Assembly (NCBI GenBank): GCA_002396505.1
Contig: DGYA01000023.1
Coordinates: 1 to 20,672 of the forward strand
Direction of reading: 5' to 3'
Source of the DNA: Cyanobacteria bacterium UBA5018
GTDB taxonomy: Bacteria; Cyanobacteriota; Cyanobacteriia; PCC-6307; Cyanobiaceae
Length of the DNA: 20,672 nucleotides
Both the position numbers and the translations under genes were made by a program. Positions 6,892-14,891 of this stretch are shown here, one piece after another. Numbering within the stretch: position 1 is the stretch's first letter; the number at the start of each line of letters is the position of its first letter. Under the pieces are notes generated by a model that did no database searches, had not been told where the DNA came from, and saw nothing but the letters and a program-made list of their open reading frames with translations.

Positions 6892-8622
6892 ATGCTGTTG
6901 GCGCAAGACGCGCTGGAGCAAAGTCTGCAGCGCCATTTCGGTTGGCAGGGGTTTCGGCCGGGACAGCGACCCGTGATCGAGGCCCTGTTGGCCGGCCAGG
7001 ACTGTCTGGCGGTGTTGCCCACGGGCGGTGGGAAGTCCCTCTGCTACCAGTTGCCGGCCCTGGTTAGGGGGGGCTTGGTGCTGGTGATCTCACCGCTGGT
7101 GGTGCTGATGCAGGACCAGGTGAGTCAGCTGCAACGCCGTGGCATCCCCGCGGCCTGCCTGCATCGGGGGTTGTCGCCGCAAGACTGCCGCTCCTTGCAT
7201 CAACGCCTGCGCCAGCACCAGTTGCGGCTGCTCTATCTCGCTCCGGAGCGGTTGCAGGCGGAGGCGATCCGACAACTGCTCGATGAATTGCTCGAGGCCT
7301 CCCAGCTGGTGGCCCTGGCCGTGGACGAAGCCCATTGCATCAGCGCCTGGGGCCATGACTTTCGCCCCGATTACCGCCGCTTGGGCCAGTTGCGTCAGCT
7401 CTGCCCCGGCGTGCCCCTGGTGGCCCTGAGCGCCACGGCGGCGCCGCAGGTGCGTGCCGACATCATCCGGCTGTTGCAGTTGCGGCGCCCCCTGGTGCAG
7501 GTGAGCTCGGCTCGCCGCAGCAATCTCATCTACTCAATGCAGCGGCGGCCCGCCGATCCCCTGCCACTGCTGTTGGAGCTGCTGGCCAGCAGCCGTGGCG
7601 CGGTGCTCATCTATGCCCGCACCCGCCGCTCGGTGGACCACTGGGCGGCCGCCCTTACGGCGGCCGGTGTGATGGCGATCGCTTATCACGCGGGCATGGA
7701 GCCCCATGGCCGGCAGTTGGCTTTAGAGCATTTTCAAGGCCAGCCTCGGCCGGTTTTGGTGGCCACGGTGGCCTTCGGGATGGGCGTCGATCGGCCGGAT
7801 GTGGGGCTGGTGTTGCATCTGGATCTGCCCGCCAGTGCCGAGGCCTATCTCCAGGAATCGGGCCGGGCCGGCCGGGATGGTTTGCCCGCCCGCTGCCTGC
7901 TGCTATTTGATCCTGGCGATCGCAGTAGCTTGGCTTGGGCGATGCGCAGCTTGGCGATCCGCGCTGGTGAAGAGCGCCCCAGTGGAGAGCGCGCTGGTGC
8001 AGACCCCCCGCTGCTGGATCAGCAGCGGGGGGAACAGGCCCAGCGGCAGCTGCGGCGCATGGAGGCGGTGGCCGAGGGTGAGGGCTGCCGGGAGCAGGCT
8101 TTACTCCTGGTGGTGGGTGAACTGGCCAATCCCTGCGGCCGTTGTGACAATTGCCTGGCCCAGCGGCGACGCCAGAATTGGTCTGAGCAGGCGGTAATCC
8201 TGCTCGATGCCGTGGCCCGGCGCCCTGGCGGGGATCTGCGCAGCCTCGCCGAATCTCTAAGTAGCTCTGAATCCCTGGCGAGCCCCCTATCCCTGGCTGG
8301 CCCGGTTCAGCTGTCGAGCCCCGTTGCTCTGATGGGCAAGGTATCTCCGGCTAGCCCCCTAACTCCGGCTAGCACCCTATCTCCAGCTAGCTCCATATCT
8401 ACAGCCATCCCCCTATCTCCAGCTGGCTCCCTATCCTTCTCCAGCTCAGTAGACCAGGCTCAGCTAAATGGAGCAGACGCTGGTCAATGGGCCTGGCTGG
8501 CTCGGCGGCTGGTGCAGGAGGAGTTGATCCAGGAGAGCGATGATGGGCTGCAGCGGCTCTATCTGAAGCTGCTGGGGCGCAATTATTTGCAGCGACCTTG
8601 GCCATTGCTTTGGCCGGCTTGA
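6892..8622 (+). CDS. recQ: RecQ-family ATP-dependent DNA helicase with repeat insertion
   Basis: This 576-residue protein has the superfamily 2 helicase motifs. 'FRPGQRPVIEALL' is motif 0; Walker A 'TGGGKS' is at 44-49; 'DEAHCISAWGHDFRPDY' is at 145-161; 'LSATA' is near 179; and 'QESGRAGRDG' (motif VI) is at 321-330. The RecQ zinc-binding Cys residues are 399, 415, 418 and 421 ('CGRCDNC'). A 3'-to-5' DNA-unwinding role in recombination and repair follows from the family. After the zinc region, residues about 455-522 are a Ser/Pro/Ala/Leu low-complexity stretch built from 18-bp repeats, followed by a short helical tail. A normal winged-helix RQC plus HRDC layout is not clearly visible. The ATG at 6892 places the motifs at the usual distances. 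The gene converges on the LysM gene. Confidence 0.93.
   Translation: MLLAQDALEQSLQRHFGWQGFRPGQRPVIEALLAGQDCLAVLPTGGGKSLCYQLPALVRGGLVLVISPLVVLMQDQVSQLQRRGIPAACLHRGLSPQDCRSLHQRLRQHQLRLLYLAPERLQAEAIRQLLDELLEASQLVALAVDEAHCISAWGHDFRPDYRRLGQLRQLCPGVPLVALSATAAPQVRADIIRLLQLRRPLVQVSSARRSNLIYSMQRRPADPLPLLLELLASSRGAVLIYARTRRSVDHWAAALTAAGVMAIAYHAGMEPHGRQLALEHFQGQPRPVLVATVAFGMGVDRPDVGLVLHLDLPASAEAYLQESGRAGRDGLPARCLLLFDPGDRSSLAWAMRSLAIRAGEERPSGERAGADPPLLDQQRGEQAQRQLRRMEAVAEGEGCREQALLLVVGELANPCGRCDNCLAQRRRQNWSEQAVILLDAVARRPGGDLRSLAESLSSSESLASPLSLAGPVQLSSPVALMGKVSPASPLTPASTLSPASSISTAIPLSPAGSLSFSSSVDQAQLNGADAGQWAWLARRLVQEELIQESDDGLQRLYLKLLGRNYLQRPWPLLWPA
8272..8435 (+). repeat. In-frame 18-bp tandem repeats inside recQ
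   Basis: Five contiguous 18-bp units occupy 8346-8435, with consensus close to TCCAGCTAGCNCCCTATC. Two more diverged units lie at 8272-8307. Each adds six codons of roughly Ser-Pro-Ala-Ser-Pro-Leu type, so the reading frame is kept. The units differ by a few bases, so this is an expansion followed by drift. Confidence 0.85.
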
Positions 8623-8642
8623 GCCTGGCCCCGGTTCAACTC

Positions 8643-8707
8643 CCTTGGGATATTGGATCAGCTGCCTTGGGAAATTGGATCAGCTCCTTTGGCATTAGAT
8701 CAACCGC
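8643..8707. repeat. Three 22/21-bp tandem repeats between convergent recQ and LysM genes
   Basis: Units at 8643-8664, 8665-8686 and 8687-8707 share the pattern CCTTGGGAWATTGGATCAGCT. The first two differ at two positions and the third is diverged. The array overlaps the last codons and stop of the LysM gene. No classic terminator was seen in the gap, so it may mark or replace one. Confidence 0.8.
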
Positions 8708-10640
8708 CCTTGGCTTTGCAGAGGTCGTTGACCAGCTGTTGCTCAGCATCGCTGCGGGGCCCCTCCCATGTTTTCCACTGGCCGCTCTGGCTGGTGGAGT
8801 TGAGTTTGCGGGCGCCGCAATTGATCGCCATATAGAGAGGCTGACCCTCGCCATTGAGACTGGGGGCCACGTAGCTGCCACCCATCGATTGCCAGTTAGC
8901 CCAATCCACGCTAATCGGCCCGTAGGTGCGCCAGTCAGGAGCAATATTTTTCGCCGTTTTGGCGCTGTCCAGGGGCTTGCTGCCGCCCTGGGCTCTGCTG
9001 CTAACCGCACCTCTGCCAGCAGGGGCGGCACCGCTATCAGTGGTGGCATTTTTGGCGCTGGTGGCTGCTGCTGCTGTTGCTGCTGATTGGCTGCCAACTC
9101 TGCCAGCGACATCCCTGGCAGTTGTATTTGCCGCGGAACTGTTCTGGGTCGAGCTGTTAATGGCGGCGCTGTTCGGGGCTGCACTGTTCAATGTGGAACT
9201 GTTTAATGTGGAACTGTTTAATGTTGAACTGTTTTGTGCGGAGCCACTGGCTGTTGGGCTGGTCCTGGCGGCTGGTTTCGCTGTGATCGGGCTTGATTTT
9301 TCTGGTTTGGGATTGGCTGAGTTGCCGGAGCCGGCACCTGAGCTGGCCATGCTTGCGGCAGTGGCTGCTGCAGCTGTCGAGGCAATAGTTGCTTTCTTGG
9401 CGGGCCCCGTGTCAGTTGCAGTGGGAGTGGCAGTGGTTGCAGCAGTCTTTGCCGCGGACTGGCCCGCAGCTGCCATGGGGACTGAGCTGGACTTGGCCGT
9501 AATTGGTTTGCCAGGTATTGCGCCGCCAGTTGTATTAATTGCCACTGGACTGCTGGTGGGCCTACTGGTTTGGCCTTGGCCAAAGGCGGGGCTTGTTGTC
9601 CCTGGATTGGGCGTTACCCAGGGCTTGCTGGTGGGAGCGGCTGGGAAGGATTGAACTGCGCTGGCAGCCGCAGTTGCCTTGGCGCTGGCTTTGGGCGCCG
9701 CTGGCTTGGCAGGGGCTGGTTGGGAGGCGACCTGGCTGGCGCTGCCGGTTGGTTTGACAGGGTTAATGGGTTTGGTTGGGGTCACCGGCGGCGGCGCCGT
9801 GAGCTTGAGCCGGGTGCCGCTGAGTACTAGATCGGGGTTGCTGATGTTGTTGATCACCACCAATTTGTCCAGGGGCATATTGTATCCATCAGCAATTTGG
9901 GAGAGGCTCTCCCCCGATTGCACCACGTGCTCCTTGGCTTTGGGGTTGTAGGCCTGCCCTGCAGGTTTGGCTGTGGCAGACCTGGATGTGCTGCTGCTCG
10001 GGGCGGTGACTTGAGTGCCTGGAATTAATAATTGGCTGCCGGCCTGGAGTTGGCTGGGATCGCCAATGCGGTTGCGCTGCATTAGTTGATTCACCGTGGT
10101 GTCATAACGCTCGGCAATTTCCGAGAGGGTTTCACCCTCTTTCACGCTGTAGGAGAAGCTGCGACCACTGGTCCCAGGGGCGGCTGCTCCACCATCTCGG
10201 CCGCGGCCATTCCCTCCCCCGCTGGCTGCGGTGGTGGCACCGCCAGGCAGCAGCAGGCGCTGGCCGGCTTGCACCAGCTTGGGATTCTCGATGCCATTGG
10301 CCCGCATCAACTGCTGGAGGCCAACGTCGTTGCGTTCGGCGATCTCTGAGAGGGTCTCGCCGGGCTGCACCACCACCGTGCCTGGGGTGGAGCCGCCGTT
10401 GGCTCGGCTGCCGCGGCTCCTGCCCGAGGGGGCCGTTGCACTGCCAGGCAGCACCAGGCGCTGGCCGGCTTGCACCAGCTTGGGATTCTCTATGCCATTC
10501 ACGCGCATCAGCTGCTGGAGGCCAACGCCATTGCGTTCGGCGATCTCTGAGAGGGTCTCGCCGGGCTGCACCACCAGATCGGCAAGGCCAGGCAGGGGGA
10601 GGGCCACCGCCAGAACCAGGGCGGCAAGGGCGCGGCGCAT
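8700..10640 (-). CDS. Secreted four-LysM protein with long Ala/Ser/Thr linker and conserved C-terminal domain
   Basis: The protein has 646 residues. A signal peptide ('MRRALAALVLAVALPLPGLA') probably ends at residue 20. Four LysM domains follow, at about 22-65, 89-132, 163-207 and 238-280 (each with 'GETLSEIAER' or similar). Residues about 285-565 are a low-complexity Ala/Ser/Thr/Pro linker including 'NSSTL' repeats. The last 78 residues ('DWRTYGPISVDWANWQSMGG' and 'YMAINCGARKLN') form a compact domain that I recall from other cyanobacterial proteins, with two cysteines. LysM modules bind peptidoglycan, so a periplasmic or cell-wall location is likely; the enzyme activity, if any, is unknown. 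LysM1 and LysM2 are nearly identical in DNA, indicating a recent duplication. The ATG at 10640 gives the signal peptide. Confidence 0.9.
   Translation of the reverse strand: MRRALAALVLAVALPLPGLADLVVQPGETLSEIAERNGVGLQQLMRVNGIENPKLVQAGQRLVLPGSATAPSGRSRGSRANGGSTPGTVVVQPGETLSEIAERNDVGLQQLMRANGIENPKLVQAGQRLLLPGGATTAASGGGNGRGRDGGAAAPGTSGRSFSYSVKEGETLSEIAERYDTTVNQLMQRNRIGDPSQLQAGSQLLIPGTQVTAPSSSTSRSATAKPAGQAYNPKAKEHVVQSGESLSQIADGYNMPLDKLVVINNISNPDLVLSGTRLKLTAPPPVTPTKPINPVKPTGSASQVASQPAPAKPAAPKASAKATAAASAVQSFPAAPTSKPWVTPNPGTTSPAFGQGQTSRPTSSPVAINTTGGAIPGKPITAKSSSVPMAAAGQSAAKTAATTATPTATDTGPAKKATIASTAAAATAASMASSGAGSGNSANPKPEKSSPITAKPAARTSPTASGSAQNSSTLNSSTLNSSTLNSAAPNSAAINSSTQNSSAANTTARDVAGRVGSQSAATAAAATSAKNATTDSGAAPAGRGAVSSRAQGGSKPLDSAKTAKNIAPDWRTYGPISVDWANWQSMGGSYVAPSLNGEGQPLYMAINCGARKLNSTSQSGQWKTWEGPRSDAEQQLVNDLCKAKGG
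9181..9240 (-). repeat. 15-bp repeats coding the NSSTL linker units
   Basis: Four contiguous 15-bp units (9181-9195, 9196-9210, 9211-9225, 9226-9240), plus-strand consensus GAACTGTTTAATGTG, encode repeated Asn-Ser-Ser-Thr-Leu in the LysM protein linker. The middle two differ by one base. Confidence 0.85.
10242..10576 (-). repeat. Recent 201-bp LysM-module duplication
   Basis: 10242-10375 and 10443-10576 are aligned copies offset by 201 bp (67 codons) with only about ten differences. They code LysM2 and LysM1 plus part of the linker. The other two LysM modules are much more diverged, so this duplication is younger. Confidence 0.85.
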
Positions 10641-10678
10641 GGAAGCACTTCTAACCAGAGACTCAGGTTAAGAGGCCT

Positions 10679-10715
10679 TTGACTTCCTCCCCTCCGTGAA
10701 CAGCGGAGATTCCTT
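10679..10715 (-). other. Right-end hairpin of the IS605 element
   Basis: On the minus strand CTCCG pairs with CGGAG around a 7-nt loop (ctgttca), between the tnpB stop and GGAAGTCAA. In copy 2 the same place holds CCGGCC-TTCA-GGCCGG: the sequence has changed but pairing is kept. In this family such subterminal hairpins are recognised by TnpA, and the 3' end of tnpB plus this end forms the guide (omega) RNA. That role here is inferred. Confidence 0.6.
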
Positions 10716-11933
10716 CTACGCTGGGCATGGGGATGCCTCAGCGATCGGGTGGGTTGGCGCTTCCCAGCCTGCTGCCACCAAGGCGGTGGACTTATGGGCG
10801 GCTCCACGCCCGTTTTGACTCTCCGCCAGTCCGGCGGTGAGGATGTTCAAAGCAGCGTTGATGTCGCGGTCGTGAACCGCTCCGCAACTCGGGCACTGCC
10901 ACTCCCGAATCGACAGCTCTTTTTTGCCGTCGTGGTGGCCGCAGGTTGAGCAGACCTGGCTGGTGGGCAGCCATCGGTTGATTACCACCAGCTGCCTGCC
11001 GTATTGCAGGGCCTTGGATTCCAGCAGGGTGCGGAACTGCCGCCAGCCGGCATCGGCAATCGAGCGGGCCAGCTGCTTGTTTTTAAGCATCCCCGACACA
11101 TTCAGGTCTTCCAGCACCACCGTTTGGTTTTCGCGGATGATGCGGGTCGAGAGCTGATGCAAAAAATCGAGGCGCTTGTCTGCGATGGAGGCACTGGTGC
11201 TGCCACCTTCCGCCGAGCAACGGCAAGGCGGTGGGAACCTTTCTGCTTGTGCTTGAGGTGCCGCTGCAGACGCCGGAGACGCTTCAGCGCAGAGCGCAGA
11301 AACTTCGGCGGGGCGATCTTTTTCACCGGCTGATGTGACGGCGAGGGATGCCAAGCCCAGGTCGATGCCGACCGCCTTGCCATTGGCAGGCAGCGGCTTT
11401 GGCTCCACCTCCACCACGAAGGAGGCGAAGTAGCGCCCGCTGGCATCGCGGATAACCGTGACGCTGCTGGGATCTGATGGCAGAACCCGGCTCCATTCGA
11501 TCGGGACAGTGCCGATCTTGCCCAGGGTCAGCGACCGCTCTCCGGTTCGGAATACATGGGACATGAAGCGGATCGACTGAGCACATCTCCGCTTCTTGAA
11601 GCGAGGCGCCCGCACCTTCGGCCCTTTGCGCTTGCCGCTCAGGCTCGCCCACCAGTTGCGGAACGCCTGATCCAAATCGCGCACGGACTGCTGCAGCACC
11701 ACACTGGGGCCTGACAGCCAGGAGCGCTCCGGGGTCTGTTCGGCCTGCGTGATGCAGAGCTTCGCCAGCACGGGGTAGCTGCTCTTCTCGCCTGCGGCAT
11801 ACAGCTCACGGCTCTTGGCCAGGGCGTCGTTCCAGACCACCCGCGCACAGCCAAACGCCTTTGCCAGCGCCACCTGTTGATGGGGGTGCCGGTAGAGGCG
11901 GTAGCGGTAGCGTTGCTTCACACCAACCATCAT
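10716..11933 (-). CDS. tnpB: TnpB RNA-guided nuclease (IS605 family), internally frameshifted
   Basis: The open frame has 405 residues from ATG 11933 (a TTG 11 codons earlier is less likely). The N-terminus 'VKQRYRYRLYRHPHQQ' is typical. RuvC residues are Asp191 in 'GIDLGLAS', Glu275 in 'VVLEDLNVSG' and Asp357 in 'HDRDINAA'. The zinc finger has Cys328/331 and Cys347/350. Between 'TSAGEK' and 'ASIADKR' (about residues 205-247) the protein is not TnpB-like. The expected 'KIAPPKFLRSALKRLRRLQR' followed by 'LKHKQKGSH' and 'VARRKVAA' is encoded one frame over. One extra A in the run at 11319-11323 and one lost base near 11190-11203 would explain it. TnpB normally cuts DNA guided by omega RNA. This protein has probably lost RNA/DNA handling unless a frameshift restores the segment. 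Confidence 0.85.
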   Translation of the reverse strand: MMVGVKQRYRYRLYRHPHQQVALAKAFGCARVVWNDALAKSRELYAAGEKSSYPVLAKLCITQAEQTPERSWLSGPSVVLQQSVRDLDQAFRNWWASLSGKRKGPKVRAPRFKKRRCAQSIRFMSHVFRTGERSLTLGKIGTVPIEWSRVLPSDPSSVTVIRDASGRYFASFVVEVEPKPLPANGKAVGIDLGLASLAVTSAGEKDRPAEVSALCAEASPASAAAPQAQAERFPPPCRCSAEGGSTSASIADKRLDFLHQLSTRIIRENQTVVLEDLNVSGMLKNKQLARSIADAGWRQFRTLLESKALQYGRQLVVINRWLPTSQVCSTCGHHDGKKELSIREWQCPSCGAVHDRDINAALNILTAGLAESQNGRGAAHKSTALVAAGWEAPTHPIAEASPCPA

Positions 11934-11950
11934 GCCAAAGTTGTGGTGCA

Positions 11951-12373
11951 ATGGCGCAACCACCAATCAGACGAAGTAGACACAGCATTTCGAGGCCGAT
12001 TATTCCCTTGGCCTTTGTTTCTAAATGCCGCAAAAAAGCTTAGGCGACGCTGCACTGGAGCGGATGCACGGAGCCTTTCTGGGCGTCGCAGAGAAAATGG
12101 GTGTCTAGCTGTTGGAGCTGAACGGCGAGGCGAACAACTTTGCTGGTGGTGGGGGACGGACAGCTGCTGGTCGAGTACCCGCCGACGATCTCGGTCTCGA
12201 CGCTGGTAAACCAACTCAAGGGCGTCAGCATTAGGATGCTGCGCAAGGATTTCCCTGATCTAGCAGCCCGTGGCGCACACCTCTGGACGCCCAGCTACTT
12301 TGTAGCTTCCGCTGGCGGTGCGCCGATTGAACGGCTCAGGGAGTATGTGGAGGCTCAGGAAAAGACGTCCTAA
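11951..12373 (+). pseudogene. tnpA: IS200-type Y1 transposase TnpA, degenerate
   Basis: From ATG 11951 the frame reads 'MAQPPIRRSRHSIS', then 'LAFVSKCRKK', and stops at TAG 12041. A one-base slip in the A6 run restores 'DAALERMHGAFLGVAEKMGV', then TAG at 12106-12108 replaces a sense codon, then 'LLELNGEANN'. Where the HUH motif ('NHVHLLV' in the family) should follow, about 20 bp of unrelated DNA containing motif copy 2 occurs. The C-terminal part is intact: 'LVEYPPTISVSTLVNQLKGV', 'RMLRKDFPDL', 'YFVASAGGAP' and the tyrosine helix 'LREYVEAQ'. It is divergent from tnpB. Loss of the HUH histidines and two stops make it inactive. Confidence 0.88.
12134..12155 (+). repeat. Dispersed 22-bp motif, copy 2
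   Basis: Pattern ACAAC-TTTGCTGGTGGT-GGGGG, located exactly where the HUH codons of tnpA are replaced. A partial inverted match (CCACCACCAGCAA) occurs at 12413-12425, so the intact 3' part of tnpA lies between oppositely oriented copies. Confidence 0.6.
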
Positions 12374-12473
12374 AGGAAGGGGTTTGTATCCTAGAATAGC
12401 CACTGATCAAGGCCACCACCAGCAAGGGGCTGGGCAATTGCCAGCTGCTGCCTCTCCCCTCCTTTTAGCTGGA

Positions 12474-13886
12474 TCAGCGCATCAGCCATTTCATCAGTTT
12501 TAATTTATCGGCATAGGGGGGATAGCGCAGCGGCATATCTAGCCAAAAGGGTCGGCTGACCACGCTGCGTTGATGGCTGAAGCTGCGGAAGCCCGCTTCT
12601 CCATGGCCTTGGCCCATGCCGCTGGCGCCCACCCCCCCGAAGGGCAGCTCCGCCGCTACGGCCTGGATCACCACATCGTTGAACACCACACCGCCGGAAC
12701 TGCTGGCCTCCAATACCCGCCGCTGGGCTGCGGCACTGCGGCTGAACAGGTAGAGCGCCAGCGGCTTGGGGCCCCGCCGCACCTGGGCCAGGGCTTGTTC
12801 CAGGTCGTTCACTGTCATTACCGGCAGTAGCGGACCGAATAGTTCCTCCTGCATCAGGGGATCTTCCAGGCTGTCCACTGCCAGCAACGTGGGTTCAATG
12901 CGCCGCTCGCTGGCATCGCTGCCACCGCCCACCAGTACCTGGCCGCGCTGCCGCGCTCCCTCCAGCAGTTTCTCCAAGCGCTGGAAATGACTGGCATTGA
13001 CAATCCGAGTCAGGTCTGGATTGCTTAGCGGCTCGTCGCCATAGAACTGGCGTAGTTCGTTAGCGATCCCTGCCACAAGGGCATCGCGCACCGCTGGCTG
13101 CACCAGCACATGGTCGGGGGCGATGCAGGTCTGGCCGGCGTTGAGGCCTTTGCCCCAGGCCAGGCGCCGAGCGGTGATGGCGATGTCGGCGTCGTCCAGC
13201 ACGATCACCGGACTCTTGCCCCCCAGTTCCAGGGTCACCGGAGTTAGCTGCTTGGCGGCTGCCTGCATCACCAAGCTGCCGACCCGGCCGCTGCCGGTAA
13301 AAAAAATGTGATCAAACTGCTCTTCCAGCAGTTGGGCCGCGGTCTCGGCGCCGCCGAGCACCACCTGTAGCTGCTCGGCGGCGAAGGCCTGCGGCAAGAT
13401 GCGGGCGATCAGGGCGGCGGTGTGGGGAGCCTGCTCCGATGGCTTTAGCACCACGCTATTGCCGGCGGCCAGGGCGCTGACTAATGGGTGGATGCAGAGC
13501 TGGAATGGATAGTTCCAGGGGGCGATGATCAGCACACAGCCCAGGGGCTCGCACTGCTGCCAAACCCTCCCTGGGCGCATTACAAGATCCACTGGAAAGG
13601 GCTTGGCTTTAAGCCAGTGGCGCAGCTGGCGACGACAAAGTTTAATTTCCCTGCGCACTGTCACTAGCTCGGCATGGGCCTCCAAAGCAGCTTTGCCTAG
13701 GTCGTTAGCTAGGGCCTCAACTATCTCATCTTCGTGTAGTTTTAACAGCTCTTCTAGCCGTGTTAGCTGTTGCAACCGCCAGCTCAAGGGACGGGTGACG
13801 CCCCTTAACACAGGTTCCCGCATCGCCGCCAGGCTTGGCTTCAAGAGCGGACTTAAGGCTGCTGGACTAGGCAGGGAACTGGTCAT
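12474..13886 (-). CDS. Aldehyde dehydrogenase (class 3-like, NAD(P)-dependent)
   Basis: This protein has 470 residues from ATG 13886; a TTG three codons earlier is less likely. Catalytic features are Asn125 in 'PWNYPFQLCIHP', Glu220 in 'LELGGKSPV' and the nucleophile Cys254 in 'NAGQTCIAPDHVLV', with 'EELFGPLLPVMTV' and 'PFGGVGASGMGQGHGEAGF' following. The short length and lack of an N-terminal extension fit the ALDH3/fatty-aldehyde group, which oxidises medium- or long-chain aldehydes to acids. The C-terminus ('PPYADKLKLMKWLMR') is typical of that group. The substrate is not determinable. No strong Shine-Dalgarno sequence precedes the ATG; motif copy 3 sits 5 bp upstream instead. The IS605 element ends close to its 3' end, without visible damage. 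Confidence 0.93.
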   Translation of the reverse strand: MTSSLPSPAALSPLLKPSLAAMREPVLRGVTRPLSWRLQQLTRLEELLKLHEDEIVEALANDLGKAALEAHAELVTVRREIKLCRRQLRHWLKAKPFPVDLVMRPGRVWQQCEPLGCVLIIAPWNYPFQLCIHPLVSALAAGNSVVLKPSEQAPHTAALIARILPQAFAAEQLQVVLGGAETAAQLLEEQFDHIFFTGSGRVGSLVMQAAAKQLTPVTLELGGKSPVIVLDDADIAITARRLAWGKGLNAGQTCIAPDHVLVQPAVRDALVAGIANELRQFYGDEPLSNPDLTRIVNASHFQRLEKLLEGARQRGQVLVGGGSDASERRIEPTLLAVDSLEDPLMQEELFGPLLPVMTVNDLEQALAQVRRGPKPLALYLFSRSAAAQRRVLEASSSGGVVFNDVVIQAVAAELPFGGVGASGMGQGHGEAGFRSFSHQRSVVSRPFWLDMPLRYPPYADKLKLMKWLMR

Positions 13887-13891
13887 GGCAG

Positions 13892-13913
13892 ACAATTTTG
13901 CTGGTAGTGGAGG
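13892..13913 (+). repeat. Dispersed 22-bp motif, copy 3
   Basis: Pattern ACAAT-TTTGCTGGTAGT-GGAGG, immediately upstream of the aldehyde dehydrogenase start codon, so on that gene's strand its complement occupies the ribosome-binding region. Confidence 0.6.
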
Positions 13914-14198
13914 CGGTTTGCTTAGGCTGGCAGCCGGGTGGAGATGCTTGCGGATGAGATCCTATCGGCAAATATCCTATCGCTAAGGCTGTCCAGTAAC
14001 TGCTCCAGGGTAAGTGTTATGAAAAATGCATGCCCATCTGTGGGCTCCTCTGCGGGCAGAGTTTAGGGAAGACCGATGAAATCCGAGCCACGGGTAATCG
14101 CGCTCTGATTTCGCAGAGATTCTCGGGTGGCAGGAACGCCCAAATGGCGGTTTTCCAGCATCACCTTGAGGTTCGCCTGGGTGATATTCAGAGTTTCC
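13914..14198. other. Spacer between aldehyde dehydrogenase and HTH gene
   Basis: About 285 bp without a convincing gene. On the minus strand directly after the HTH gene, a frame ending at 14063 reads 'ETLNITQANLKVML' and 'ITRGSDFIGLP', which looks protein-like and may be a gene remnant. No family was recognised. CCTATCG occurs twice (13961-13985). Confidence 0.5.
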
Positions 14199-14891
14199 TT
14201 AGAGCCATTCGAGCTCGATGTTCTGTTTGCAGGCCTGATAGTAGGCGATGCGAATGTCTTCAATCAGGGCTTTAATGGCGGGGCGATTAAGGTTTTCGCT
14301 GCGGATGAGGGCGACATCTGTGCAGATTTGCCCTGGGTTTTGCTGGTAAGACTGGTCTTGCCTGCCTGCGGCCGGCTTTAATTTGGTGATCGTTGATCGC
14401 AGCTCTAGGGGGTAGCGCACTAGGCCGATGGCGGCCCAGTGCCCCCAGCTAAATGGCTCACGGTCGAGCAGGTCTTGGCAGGGCAGCACATCCAGGCCAC
14501 AGATCACCGCCAGGTCCAGCACTCGCGCATCTAGGAGTTGCAGAGTTCGTTCTTCTTCTTGCCATTGCCGCGGCAGGGGGGGAGACTTCGCCTTACGCAG
14601 TAGGGCAGTTTCATTCCACCAGCTGCCTACCCAGTTGAGATGGGATGCACCGCGGTGCATCCGCATCAGCTGGGATGCTTGCCGCAAAGAAGACAGCACT
14701 TCTTGGTTGCGATGGGCACTGTAGGTGCCGTTAATTTTTCGAAATCCGAGATCCAGAGACTGGCTTACATGTCGATATATGCGCGATACCGAGCTTTGGT
14801 CGCAGTTGGTCAGAGATGCCACGGCGTTAGTGCTGGGCGTGACTTCCAACAGGTCAATAATTGGCAGGCAGTCAATCAGGATGTCGCGCAT
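14199..14891 (-). CDS. Putative HTH transcriptional regulator (LysR-like N-terminus)
   Basis: This 230-residue protein starts at ATG 14891. Residues about 8-45 ('LPIIDLLEVTPSTNAVASL', then 'CDQSSVSRIYRHVSQSLDLG') form a clear helix-turn-helix with a LysR-type recognition pattern. The region after it ('SLRQASQLMRMHRG') resembles a linker helix. The C-terminal 150 residues do not show a standard LysR effector domain that I can name, and the total is shorter than the roughly 300 residues usual for LysR proteins. I recall similar cyanobacterial proteins but cannot cite a function. Neighbours are spacers on both sides, so a target cannot be inferred from an operon. Confidence 0.75.
   Translation of the reverse strand: MRDILIDCLPIIDLLEVTPSTNAVASLTNCDQSSVSRIYRHVSQSLDLGFRKINGTYSAHRNQEVLSSLRQASQLMRMHRGASHLNWVGSWWNETALLRKAKSPPLPRQWQEEERTLQLLDARVLDLAVICGLDVLPCQDLLDREPFSWGHWAAIGLVRYPLELRSTITKLKPAAGRQDQSYQQNPGQICTDVALIRSENLNRPAIKALIEDIRIAYYQACKQNIELEWL

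Larger units (their letters stand above)
10679..12373. mobile_element. IS200/IS605-type element, copy 1 (decayed)
   Basis: Divergent tnpB (minus, 10716-11933) and tnpA (plus, 11951-12373) with an IS605-like right end. The right end begins at TTGACTTCCTC (10679), also present at 20539 in the second copy, followed in both by a small hairpin and GATTCCTTCTACGCTG. The left end beyond tnpA was not resolved and may extend toward 12470. tnpA is broken by stops and an insertion, so the element cannot move by itself. Confidence 0.85.

Noticed and set aside
8926..9654. Long hydrophobic plus-strand ORF opposite the LysM gene
   Set aside because: It is the antisense shadow of the Ala/Ser/Thr-rich linker; the LysM frame has clear domains and a signal peptide.
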